Origin: Mesorhizobium sp. ES1-1
GTDB lineage: Bacteria; Pseudomonadota; Alphaproteobacteria; Rhizobiales; Rhizobiaceae
Reading direction: 5' to 3'
DNA length: 64,000 nt
Assembly (NCBI RefSeq): GCF_020164785.1
Contig: NZ_JAIUGX010000014.1
Location: forward strand, 62,001 to 126,000
The position numbers and the translations under genes are program-made. Below are positions 54,045 through 63,092 of this stretch, one piece after another; the stretch's first letter is position 1; every line of letters begins with the position of its first letter. The notes beneath the pieces were generated by a model that had not been told where the DNA came from, ran no database searches, and saw only the letters and a program-made list of their open reading frames with translations.

Positions 54045-54839
54045 TCAGACCTGATCCCTCTCTTCCAGGACCTCGTAGAATTTGGCCTCCGTGGCATAGG
54101 AATAGATCATCACCGACATCGAGTAGAAAAATCCATGCCGGCCGCAGAGGAAATAGCGCTTGGCCACATAGAATTTGAGGAAGTTGCCCAGCGGTGACAG
54201 AAGCAGTCGCACCAAGCGGGGCTTCTTGCCTCTCTCGACCATCATGGCAACCTTGAGGGTGGAATAGATGTTTGCCCTGGCAAGGTCTCCCTCGATCGAG
54301 ATCTCGCGACGGTGCAGCAAGACGCCGCTTTCCATGGTGCGGGTCTCGCCGGGGACCACGAATGATTCATGAACCCGCGCTGTCAGGTCCATGGTGGCGA
54401 CGTCCCGGCGGAAAAGCCGCATGAGGCGGTTGTTCAGGACCCAGGGGTGCGCGTAACCGTAGCCTTTCAGCCAGTCGCGCCGGCGAATGTACCAACCGTT
54501 CACGCCGCTTTCGGTCGTCCGCGTGGCGGCCATAATGGCCTGCCGCAGCGCATCGTCGACACGCTCGTCGGGATCGATCGAAAGACACCATGGCTGCGTG
54601 GCATGATCGAGCGAGAACTGCCGTTGGCGCGGGAAACCCGACCAGTCTCTGTGCAGCAGTTTTATCGGATAGCCCTTGGCGATGTAGCCGTTCACGCATT
54701 CGAGCGTGCCGTCCGTGGATCCCGAATCGACGACAATGATCTCGGCGCAGAAATCGATGCTCTCCAGGCACGGGCCGATCTTGTCAGCTTCGTTCATGCA
54801 GATGATCAGCGCCGAGACCGGACTTGCAAATCGAGTCAT
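54045..54839 (-). CDS. GT2-family glycosyltransferase, WaaE/KdtX-like
   Basis: A 264-residue inverting glycosyltransferase. The nucleotide-binding Asp motif is in IIVVDSGSTDGTLECV (about 32-47), and SIDPDERVDDALRQAI holds the DxD-like metal motif. LMRLFRRD and MDLTARVHESFVV follow. WaaE-like proteins add a sugar to heptose I of the LPS core, consistent with the neighbouring heptose genes. AAGGGG before the ATG at 54839. It is transcribed toward gmhB; the two genes end 2 bases apart. Confidence 0.88.
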   Translation of the reverse strand: MTRFASPVSALIICMNEADKIGPCLESIDFCAEIIVVDSGSTDGTLECVNGYIAKGYPIKLLHRDWSGFPRQRQFSLDHATQPWCLSIDPDERVDDALRQAIMAATRTTESGVNGWYIRRRDWLKGYGYAHPWVLNNRLMRLFRRDVATMDLTARVHESFVVPGETRTMESGVLLHRREISIEGDLARANIYSTLKVAMMVERGKKPRLVRLLLSPLGNFLKFYVAKRYFLCGRHGFFYSMSVMIYSYATEAKFYEVLEERDQV

Positions 54840-54981
54840 GGTCCCCTTCCCATGGCGGGCATCGCCCGACATTCAATCCGTCTAATTTATCTTTTCCCGC
54901 AGCGCCGTACAGCCCCGTATGTCAACGCCGGGCCGCTGTGAAGAATTCCCGAGATACCTGACGTACAAGCGTTGGCCGGTC

Positions 54982-55479
54982 TTAGGAGCGTCCACCGATC
55001 TCAGGTCGTTCGAACGAGACCAGCCCTTGGTCCTTGACCCGACGGATGGTGAGCGCCGTGCGCACCGTGTCGACATTCGGCGTCGAGGTCAGTTCCTCGA
55101 TGACGAAGGTCTGGAAGGCGCCGAGATCGCTTGCCACGCAATGCAGAAGGAAATCGGATTCGCCCGAGACCATCCAGGCGTCGCGAACGATCGGCCAGCC
55201 GCGCGTGCGCTCGGCGAAGGTGCGCAGTTCCGCGTCCGACTGGTGATGCAGGCCAATGAGGCAGAAGGCGACGACATCGAGGCCGAGTGCCGGCGCGTTG
55301 AGCAGGGCGCGATAACCTCGAATGATGCCGGCCTCCTCCAGCCGCTTGACGCGGCGCAGGCATGGCGGCGCCGAGATGCCCACACGGCTCGACAGTTCCA
55401 CATTGGTCATGCGCCCGTCGGCCTGGAGTTCGCGCAGGATCTTCCAGTCGATGGCGTCGAGGTCGGCTTTCAAGGGCAT
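54982..55479 (-). CDS. Lrp/AsnC-family regulator
   Basis: A 165-residue feast/famine regulator. N-terminal helix-turn-helix: LDAIDWKILRELQADGRMTN and LSSRVGISAPPCLRRVKRLE (about 6-48). C-terminal RAM effector domain: GLDVVAFCLIGLHHQS, WMVSGESDFLLHC and TVRTALTIRRVKD. Usually binds an amino acid; target genes unknown. It is divergent from trxB with a 250-base gap. Confidence 0.92.
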   Translation of the reverse strand: MPLKADLDAIDWKILRELQADGRMTNVELSSRVGISAPPCLRRVKRLEEAGIIRGYRALLNAPALGLDVVAFCLIGLHHQSDAELRTFAERTRGWPIVRDAWMVSGESDFLLHCVASDLGAFQTFVIEELTSTPNVDTVRTALTIRRVKDQGLVSFERPEIGGRS

Positions 55480-55730
55480 GGCTGTCTCGGCTCGGCGCAA
55501 GAATCTTTCGCCATCTCGTAATTAAACGACTTTCCGAGCCAAGCCAGCCCTGCCGGCTGCTATTTTAAGGCGGTAACGCCGGGGGCCAGGCCGCGAACAG
55601 GGCGAGGAGCCGAAGCTTTCCGGGGACGACGAGCCGTTTGTCTTGCTGGCATGCCTGGCAGCACTTACATTGTCCGCGATATCCGCCATTGTTTTCACGA
55701 CCCGGCCAGCGGCCGCCTTAGGGGTTTTGG

Positions 55731-56705
55731 ATGACCACCAAACACGCTCCCGTTCTCATCATCGGTTCCGGCCCGGCCGGCTATACGGCGGCGGTCTACG
55801 CGGCGCGCGCCATGCTGAAACCGATGCTGGTGGCCGGCCTGCAGCAAGGTGGCCAGTTGATGATCACCACTGATGTCGAGAACTATCCGGGATTCGCCGA
55901 TCCGATCCAGGGACCTTGGCTGATGGAGCAGATGCTGAAGCAGGCCGAGCATGTCGGCACCGACATCATCAACGACATCATCATCGAGGTTGACCTGAAC
56001 GTGCGGCCATTTCGCGCCAAGGGCGATTCCGGCACCACTTACACGGCGGATGCGCTGATCATTGCCACCGGGGCGCAGGCTAAATGGCTGGGGATTCCGA
56101 CCGAGCAGGAATTCATGGGATTCGGCGTTTCCGCCTGTGCCACCTGCGACGGATTTTTCTATCGCGGCAAGGATGTCGCGGTGGTCGGCGGCGGCAATTC
56201 GGCGGTGGAAGAGGCGCTCTATCTCTCCAACCTCGCCAGGAGCGTGACTGTCATCCACCGGCGGAGCGACTTCCGCGCCGAGCGCATCCTGCGGGAACGC
56301 CTGTTGAAGAAAGAGAATGTCCGGGTCATCTGGGACACGATCGTCGATGAGATCACCGGCCGCCCAGGCAAGGCGCCGCTGCCACCTTCGGTGGAAGGAT
56401 TGAAGCTGCGCAACGCGGTGACCGGTGCCGAGACGCATCTCAAGGTCGACGGCGTGTTCGTGGCCATCGGCCACGCGCCGGCGGTCGAGCTGTTCGCAGG
56501 CAAACTGAAGCAGAAGCCGAACGGCTACCTGTGGACGGCGCCGGATTCGACCCGCACGGATGTGCCCGGCGTATTCGCGGCGGGCGACGTGACCGACGAT
56601 GTCTATCGGCAGGCGGTGACGGCGGCGGGGCTCGGCTGCATGGCCGCGCTCGAGGCGGAAAAGTATATTGCCGGCATCGAGGCGCACCGGGAAGCGGCTG
56701 AGTAG
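55731..56705 (+). CDS. trxB: Thioredoxin reductase
   Basis: A 324-residue FAD/NADPH flavoenzyme reducing thioredoxin. FAD motif IGSGPAGYTAAVYAAR (about 11-26); redox-active CATC at Cys136-Cys139 (FGVSACATCDGFF); NADPH motif VVGGGNSAVEEAL (about 151-163); C-terminal FAD contact GVFAAGDVTDDVYRQAVTAA. Standard length. The stop lies 78 bases before the LysR gene, likely co-transcribed as in other rhizobia. Confidence 0.95.
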   Translation: MTTKHAPVLIIGSGPAGYTAAVYAARAMLKPMLVAGLQQGGQLMITTDVENYPGFADPIQGPWLMEQMLKQAEHVGTDIINDIIIEVDLNVRPFRAKGDSGTTYTADALIIATGAQAKWLGIPTEQEFMGFGVSACATCDGFFYRGKDVAVVGGGNSAVEEALYLSNLARSVTVIHRRSDFRAERILRERLLKKENVRVIWDTIVDEITGRPGKAPLPPSVEGLKLRNAVTGAETHLKVDGVFVAIGHAPAVELFAGKLKQKPNGYLWTAPDSTRTDVPGVFAAGDVTDDVYRQAVTAAGLGCMAALEAEKYIAGIEAHREAAE

Positions 56706-56783
56706 TGAGTCCAGCAAGCGGCTGAGAGACGCCGCTTAAAAGCCTGATTGTTCATTCAGACGCCAGACAGAATGAGGGGAAAT

Positions 56784-57680
56784 ATGGCGTTGGACTGGGA
56801 CAAGCTACGTGTGTTTCACGCTGCTGCGGAAGCGGGGTCGTTTACCCATGCTGCCGAGACCCTGCATCTGTCGCAGTCCGCGATCTCTCGGCAGGTCAGC
56901 GCGCTCGAGCACGATGTCGGCGTGCCGCTGTTCAACCGCCACGCCCGGGGCCTGGTGCTGACCGAACAGGGCGAGATGCTGTTTCGCACCGCGCATGACG
57001 TGCTGATGAAGCTGGAGACGATCAAGTCTCGGCTGACCGAAACCAAGGACCGGCCGTCGGGCATCCTCAGGGTGACGACAACGGTGGGATTGGGCGCCGG
57101 CTGGCTAACTGAGCGGGTGCAGGAATTCATCGAACTGTATCCCGAAATCAGCCTGCAGCTTATCCTCGCCAACGAGGAGCTCGACCTCACCATGCGCCAG
57201 GCCGACTGCGCCATCCGGCTGCGGCAGCCGCAGCAGCCGGACTTGATCCAGCGCCGCCTGTTCACCGTCCATTTTCATCTCTACGCGGCTCCCTCCTATG
57301 TGGCCAAGCATGGCAAGCCGGCTTCGGTCGCCGAACTGAAGAACCATCGCATCGTCACCTTCGGCGTGCCGGTGCCGTCGCATCTGTCGGAGCTGAACTG
57401 GCTGGAAACGGTCGGCGATTTCGAAGGTGGGCAGAGGGTCCCCACGCTGCAGATCAACGACATATTGTCGATCAAGCGCGCCGTGCAGGGCGGAGCGGGG
57501 ATCGCCATGCTCCCCGACTACGTGATCAGCAAGGATTCAGGTCTGGTGCAGTTGCTGCCGGAGACCGAGGTGCCGTCCTTCGACACCTATTTCGCTTATC
57601 CCGACGCGATGAAGAACCAGGCGAAGCTTCACGTCTTCCGAGACTTCATCATTTCGAAGGCGCGAAGCTGGTCTTACTGA
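56784..57680 (+). CDS. lsrB: LysR-type regulator LsrB/VtlR
   Basis: A 298-residue LysR regulator immediately after trxB, the position of lsrB in Sinorhizobium and Agrobacterium and of the Brucella orthologue VtlR. Helix-turn-helix: SFTHAAETLHLSQSAISRQV (about 19-38). The regulatory domain has a single cysteine, Cys142 (RQADCAIRL); redox-sensing by cysteine has been described for LsrB. These proteins control symbiosis or virulence, oxidative stress, and AbcR-type sRNA genes. ATG at 56784 has GAGGGG upstream; the ORF to 56748 lacks a site. A terminator is seen at 57908. Confidence 0.9.
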   Translation: MALDWDKLRVFHAAAEAGSFTHAAETLHLSQSAISRQVSALEHDVGVPLFNRHARGLVLTEQGEMLFRTAHDVLMKLETIKSRLTETKDRPSGILRVTTTVGLGAGWLTERVQEFIELYPEISLQLILANEELDLTMRQADCAIRLRQPQQPDLIQRRLFTVHFHLYAAPSYVAKHGKPASVAELKNHRIVTFGVPVPSHLSELNWLETVGDFEGGQRVPTLQINDILSIKRAVQGGAGIAMLPDYVISKDSGLVQLLPETEVPSFDTYFAYPDAMKNQAKLHVFRDFIISKARSWSY

Positions 57681-58019
57681 CCGCTATCGGGTGGCAATCC
57701 CTCGACACACTCATCAGCGACGCGCGGGTGCGAGGTAGATGCGGAACCAGCCGCCTGCAGAGACCGCCGGTGCCGATTTAGGCAGATATCAAGGCAATGG
57801 TCCGATTGCCTGAGAAATGAACGCCTCCTGCCTGATTCCACGTCATCTGCTGCCTGGCCGCTTTCGAGGGCTGGAACGGCGATAATCCGCCTTGGAAGTC
57901 GGATTTTACCGCTGGAGAGCGGTCGTTTTCGACGATTCTGTTGGTCCTATTCGTTTTCCGGAGGGGGTGGGCCACAGCCTGCATGTTTTTGCATGTGTGT
58001 GTTGCAAAATAGATGCTTG
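57681..58019. other. Non-coding stretch between lsrB and AbcR
   Basis: No gene. A hairpin AGGCAAT (57792-57798) / ATTGCCT (57805-57811) lacks a T-tract. The right end (57980-58019) repeats GCATG and TTGCA elements (GCATGTTTTTGCATG, then TTGCAAAATAGATGC), a plausible LysR-type control region for AbcR. Confidence 0.4.
57908..57929 (+). terminator. Terminator downstream of lsrB
   Basis: ACCGCT (57908-57913) / AGCGGT (57918-57923) with loop GGAG, followed by CGTTTTC. It would end the trxB-lsrB transcript or a transcript arising in the gap. Confidence 0.55.
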
Positions 58020-58020
58020 T

Positions 58021-58049
58021 TTCTTGGGCATGATGAGCCGATATATAGA
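58021..58049 (+). promoter_or_regulatory. Promoter of AbcR
   Basis: -10 TATAGA (58044-58049), within ATATATAGAT, and TTCTTG (58021-58026) as a poor -35 at 17 bases. A weak -35 fits activation by a LysR protein bound upstream. The start point would be about 58055. Confidence 0.5.
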
Positions 58050-58054
58050 TCATC

Positions 58055-58166
58055 TCCTGGGCGCGTTCTCCTCCCATTAGCGCCCTAGAGTGTTCCCCTC
58101 TGGAGGTTAGCCCTAACAGGCACTTCCAATCAAACTCAGCCGGATCTTCGTTGATCCGGCTTTTTT
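58055..58166 (+). ncRNA. abcR: AbcR / alpha-r15 trans-acting small RNA
   Basis: About 112 nt. The 5' hairpin, GGGCGC (58059-58064) / GCGCCC (58080-58085), exposes TTCTCCTCCCATT in its loop, a Shine-Dalgarno-complementary motif typical of AbcR (M1). A second unpaired segment GTGTTCCCCTCTGGAGG follows (M2-like). The 3' end is a perfect terminator. The wording and order match the alpha-r15 family as I recall it. AbcR RNAs act with Hfq to repress ABC-transporter binding proteins. Only one copy is present here, although several rhizobia have two in tandem. Position next to lsrB fits the known LsrB/VtlR-AbcR link. Confidence 0.85.
58138..58166 (+). terminator. Terminator of AbcR
   Basis: AGCCGGATC (58138-58146) / GATCCGGCT (58153-58161), 9 bp, loop TTCGTT, then TTTTT. 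Confidence 0.9.
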
Positions 58167-58215
58167 GTTGCTCGCGTCCTGTCGCGGCTGCCGCTAATGC
58201 CTCCAGGATTGCCAC

Positions 58216-58244
58216 GTAACAGTGACATGTAACATCGGGTAACA
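58216..58244 (+). repeat. Short GTAACA direct repeats between the two RNAs
   Basis: GTAACA at 58216, 58229 and 58239 and GTGACA at 58222. The cluster lies 37 bases before the first helix of the structured RNA and could be a binding array for a regulator. Too short for certainty. Confidence 0.35.
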
Positions 58245-58280
58245 TGCCATACCCCCTAGAAGCCTGTTAAGCGGAAGATA

Positions 58281-58464
58281 GGACGCGGTGCGGTTTGGAC
58301 GGGTGATGGGGGCATCACCCGGACGATCCAGGCTCAGGTGGCTACCGCGTCCGAACCATTTCCCGCCGGATAATCGGCGGAGTTGTGCGGCGGACCTGCC
58401 GTTTTACCTCCCACGAAAACGGTCCGCAATGAAGCGACGTCCGGTTCCGCCGGACGTCGTTTTC
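58281..58464 (+). ncRNA. Strongly structured RNA candidate, family not recognised
   Basis: A chain of perfect helices: GGACGCGGT (58281-58289) / ACCGCGTCC (58344-58352) enclosing GGGTGATG (58301-58308) / CATCACCC (58313-58320); CCGCCG (58363-58368) / CGGCGG (58375-58380); GCGGAC (58390-58395) plus CGTTTT (58400-58405) with AAAACG and GTCCGC (58416-58427), whose loop is ACCTCCCACG; then terminator CGACGTCCGG (58435-58444) / CCGGACGTCG (58450-58459) and TTTT. GGTTTGGAC (58292-58300) can instead pair with GTCCGAACC (58349-58357). No plus-strand gene follows, so a trans-acting RNA is likelier than a leader. The 5' end and promoter are uncertain. Confidence 0.55.
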
Positions 58465-58488
58465 ATGTCGACAGGACGCCTGGCTGTC

Positions 58489-60540
58489 TCAAGCGGCCTT
58501 GCCATTGGCGTTCATTGCTTCATCGGCGAGACGGCCGGTGATTTCGGCCATGTGGTCGAAGACGGCACTGTAGCTGGCGACGCCCGCGGTCGCGGAGCGC
58601 AGCTCGATGATCAGATCGCCGATCTCCGCTTGTGGCATCGTCGCCTCGACCACGTCCCATCCCGGCCAGTCTGGCCGCGCGTCGTAGCCGAGTATCTGGC
58701 CGCGGCGCTGCGGGATGAGCGCGATGATCTTCGATGTCGCGTCGGATGGCGTGACGATCTGCACCTTCATCACCGGTTCCAGAAGCACCGGCGAACAGGC
58801 CGGCATGCCTTCCTTCATCGCCAGCTTCGCCGCCATCTGGAAGGCCATGTCGGACGAATCCACCGCATGGTAGGAGCCGTCCGACAGGTTGACGGCGATA
58901 TCGACCACCGGGAAGCCAAGCGGACCTGACTTCAAATAATCGCGCACGCCGGTCTCGACCGACTGGATGTAGGTCTTCGGCACGACGCCGCCGGTGATGG
59001 TGTCGGTGAACTGGAAGCCCGAGCCGCGCGGCAGCGGTCTGATCTCGATCACCACATCGCCGAACTGGCCGTGGCCGCCGGACTGCTTCTTGTGGCGGCC
59101 GCGCTGCTGTACCGACTTGCGAATGGTCTCGCGATAGGGAATCGCCGGGGAGTGGCCTTCGACCGGAATCTGGTTCTTGCCCTCCAGCCGCTCGCGCACC
59201 ACACGCAGATGCATTTCGCCATGGCCAGACAGCACGGTTTCGGCCGAGTCCTGGTTGTGGCGCAGACCGAGCGACGGGTCTTCCTCGGCCAGCCGCTGGA
59301 TGGCGGCCGACATTTTCACCTCATCCTTGCGCTCCTTGGGGCGCAGCGCGAAGGCGTAGACCGGCTGCGGCGGCTCGACATCGAACAACTGTCTGGTGCC
59401 GCCCTTGGCCGAGGTGAGGGTCTGGCCGGTCTTGGCGTCGTCCAGTTTGCCGAGGGCCACGGTATCGCCGGCCTTGGCGCCGGTCAGCTTGGACTGGTCC
59501 TTGCCAAGCATGCGATAGATGCCGGAAACCTTGGCGGTGCCACCGCCGGGCAACCAGAGTTCGGAACCGTCGGCGACCTGGCCGGACAGGACGCGCGACA
59601 CTGAGAGCTTGCCGCCATGCGGCGTGTGGATCGTCTTCATCACCTGAACCAGGGTGGCTCCGCCATCAGGCGCGCCGAGCCGCTTGCGGGTCGCCTCGAT
59701 GTCGGGTCCGTCATGGCGGATTGCCTTCAGCAGGCGCAGCACGCCATTGCCCTTTTCGGCGGTGCCGATCAGCACCGGCGTCACCGCGCCGTCGCGCAGG
59801 TCGGCGGCGAGGTCGTCGAAGATCGCATCCTTGGGCGGCTCGATTTCTTCGAGCAGCTGTTCCATCAGCTGGTCGTCATGGTCGGCCAGGGTCTCCAACA
59901 TGGAGAAGCGCGCTTCAAGCTCGCGCGCCTTTTCGTCGCCCGGTATCTGCGCGATCTCGCTCTCGGCATATTCGCGATAGATGTAGGCGCGCTCCAGCGC
60001 CAGATCGATCGAGCCGATGACGACGCCATCCTTGCGCAGCGGAATCTGGCGCAGCAAGAGAGGCACGGAGCTTGCCGGCTGCAGCATCTTCAGCGTGTCG
60101 CGCACGCCTGCAGCCGCCTTGTCGACCTTGTTGAGGAACAGGATGCGCGGCACGCCGAGATCGTCGAGCTTGCGCATGATCAGTTGCAGCGCCGGGATCT
60201 TCTTTTCGTCGGCTTCGGCTACGACCACCGCCAGGTCGCAGGCGGCCAGCACCGGTTCCGCCTCGAAGGAGAATTCGATCGAGCCGGGACAATCGACGAA
60301 GGTGATCTGCTCGCCCATGAATTCGGTGGTAGCGATGGTTGCCTCGACGCTCATGGCATGGGCGCGCGCTTCCGGCGAATGGTCTGAAACCGTGTTGCCG
60401 GATGAAACGGGATTTTGTCGGGGAATGGCGCCCGTGCGGGCCAATATGGCTTCGAGAAGTGTCGTCTTACCGCTTGCGAAGGGACCGACTATGGCAATGC
60501 ATTTCGGTCCCGTGCGTCGTCCTCCGGCGCGAGTACCCAT
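58489..60540 (-). CDS. EF-G-like translational GTPase
   Basis: A 683-residue member of the elongation factor G-like (fusA2-type) group, not the housekeeping EF-G. G1 is AIVGPFASGKTTLLEA (about 16-31), G3 VDCPGSIEF, G4 LFLNKVDK. Domains II-V follow, ending AEIGDLIIELRSATAGVASY. The switch-I RGIT motif of EF-G is absent, replaced by the SVEATIATTEFMGE region. Function is unclear; some relatives act in ribosome recycling or stress. A histidine-rich linker is missing. Stop at 58489 is 25 bases from the structured RNA's end. Start ATG at 60540. Confidence 0.9.
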   Translation of the reverse strand: MGTRAGGRRTGPKCIAIVGPFASGKTTLLEAILARTGAIPRQNPVSSGNTVSDHSPEARAHAMSVEATIATTEFMGEQITFVDCPGSIEFSFEAEPVLAACDLAVVVAEADEKKIPALQLIMRKLDDLGVPRILFLNKVDKAAAGVRDTLKMLQPASSVPLLLRQIPLRKDGVVIGSIDLALERAYIYREYAESEIAQIPGDEKARELEARFSMLETLADHDDQLMEQLLEEIEPPKDAIFDDLAADLRDGAVTPVLIGTAEKGNGVLRLLKAIRHDGPDIEATRKRLGAPDGGATLVQVMKTIHTPHGGKLSVSRVLSGQVADGSELWLPGGGTAKVSGIYRMLGKDQSKLTGAKAGDTVALGKLDDAKTGQTLTSAKGGTRQLFDVEPPQPVYAFALRPKERKDEVKMSAAIQRLAEEDPSLGLRHNQDSAETVLSGHGEMHLRVVRERLEGKNQIPVEGHSPAIPYRETIRKSVQQRGRHKKQSGGHGQFGDVVIEIRPLPRGSGFQFTDTITGGVVPKTYIQSVETGVRDYLKSGPLGFPVVDIAVNLSDGSYHAVDSSDMAFQMAAKLAMKEGMPACSPVLLEPVMKVQIVTPSDATSKIIALIPQRRGQILGYDARPDWPGWDVVEATMPQAEIGDLIIELRSATAGVASYSAVFDHMAEITGRLADEAMNANGKAA

Positions 60541-60719
60541 GACTGACCTCCACTCAGGCGTTTCCCGCAGGACCGACTGGCATGCATGGTTCAGGCGTGG
60601 TCAATCGGTCCTTCAGCGGCGGCCGGCCTGTGCGACCGTCGCGGGCGGGGTTCTTTTCAACTGCCACCTGCCCAGAGGCATCGTCCCACTTGTTTGCCGG
60701 GAGGGCAAGACAAATAGAG

Positions 60720-60753
60720 TTCGCGCCAGGACGACCGGGTCGCCTGGCGCGAA
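60720..60753. terminator. Long hairpin between the aminotransferase and EF-G-like genes
   Basis: TTCGCGCCAGG (60720-60730) pairs with CCTGGCGCGAA (60743-60753), and inner CGACC (60732-60736) with GGTCG (60738-60742), with one unpaired A. No T-tract follows, but the position 32 bases past the leftward aminotransferase stop fits a 3' end. Confidence 0.5.
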
Positions 60754-60784
60754 AGGATGCTTGCGCCGTTCCGCCCCCGGCGGC

Positions 60785-61987
<1,203 letters not shown>

Positions 61988-62195
61988 GGTCAGGGATCTC
62001 CAGGGTATCGGCACGGCCTCAAGGGCCGCGGCGCTTCCATGTCGCATGATTTCGCCCAGTGCAAGCACTGTCGGCTGATCCAGTCTCAAGGAGCTGTGAT
62101 TGGGCTCCGTTCGACAACAATAAATTCATTAACGGCCGATATAGGCTTGAGTGACAGTATCGAAGTCCAATGGCCAGTTCGAGGAGCGAGGAACA

Positions 62196-63092
62196 GTGCC
62201 GCGCAGCATCGGGCTTGCCCACATCATTCGTCACGACGACGGCACCTCGACCGGTGTCTGGGGGCTCTATACGCTGCAAAGCGCCTTCCAGCCGATCTTC
62301 GCTTTCAAGGAAGGCAAGCTGTCGCTCGCTGCATTCGAGGGGCTGATCCGGCCGTTCCGGGACGGCGAGCCGCAATCGCCATCCACTTTTTTCAGCACCT
62401 GTCCGGCGTCGGACCGGCTGCATATCGAAGCGCTGACCAGGACCCTGCATCTTCTCAATGCCGGAGCCTGCCTGCCGCAGGACGCGTCGATTTTCGTCAA
62501 TTTCGACCCGTCCGTTTTCACCGAGCGAACGGTCGCCGACAGTGCCTTGCGGGAAATGCGGCTGGTGTTGCACGAGTCCGGCATCGACCCGAGCCGGGTC
62601 GTGTGCGAAGTGACCGAACAGCGGTCGGCATCGCAGGAAACCCTGCACAGTTTCGTCGCGGCGCTGAGGGCGAACGGCTTTCGCATTGCCGTGGACGACT
62701 ATGGCGCGGATGATTCCGACATCCACCGCATCCAGGAGCTCAAGCCCGATATCGTCAAGTTCGATGCGCTCTGGATCACGCAGTTGATGGAATCCGGCGC
62801 CGGCTTCGCGTTGCTGACCAGCATGGTGAAGAGCTTCGAGGCGCAGGGCATCCGAACGGTGTTCGAGGGTATCGAGGAAAGCTGGCAGCTGGAACTCGCC
62901 GAGAAATCGGGCGCGTCCATGGTCCAGGGTTTCGTGCTGGCCCGGCCCGAATTGGCGCCGACCAGCTTTCGCGTTTTCGACAAAAGCAGGCAGGCGCGCG
63001 CCGCCTCCGTCGACACAACCGCGCCAGCTGCCTCGCCGGGACCGCAGCCGGCGCGTCCGGCGAAGGCTTTCGGGAGGAAGGGAGCTACATGA
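62196..63092 (+). CDS. EAL-domain protein 1 (EGL variant)
   Basis: A 298-residue cytosolic c-di-GMP phosphodiesterase-type domain without sensor. The signature reads AFEGLIRPF, EGL instead of EAL. Other active-site positions persist: Asn in IFVNFDPS, Glu in VVCEVTEQ, Asp-Asp in AVDDYGADDS, Lys in DIVKFDALW, Glu in FEGIEES, Gln in MVQGFVLARP. Activity is thus possible but loop 6 (DDFGAG in active enzymes) is altered to DDYGAD. GTG at 62196 follows GAGG; the longer frame begins at 62151. It overlaps the next EAL gene as ATGA. Confidence 0.88.
   Translation: MPRSIGLAHIIRHDDGTSTGVWGLYTLQSAFQPIFAFKEGKLSLAAFEGLIRPFRDGEPQSPSTFFSTCPASDRLHIEALTRTLHLLNAGACLPQDASIFVNFDPSVFTERTVADSALREMRLVLHESGIDPSRVVCEVTEQRSASQETLHSFVAALRANGFRIAVDDYGADDSDIHRIQELKPDIVKFDALWITQLMESGAGFALLTSMVKSFEAQGIRTVFEGIEESWQLELAEKSGASMVQGFVLARPELAPTSFRVFDKSRQARAASVDTTAPAASPGPQPARPAKAFGRKGAT

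Noticed and set aside
57778..58245. 155-codon minus-strand ORF across the AbcR region
   Set aside because: It crosses the AbcR hairpins and terminator, and has no ribosome-binding site or recognisable domain.
58288..58929. Plus-strand ORF of 213 codons across the structured RNA and the end of the EF-G-like gene
   Set aside because: Its second half is the antisense frame of the EF-G-like gene, and the first half covers RNA helices; no ribosome-binding site and no protein-like content.
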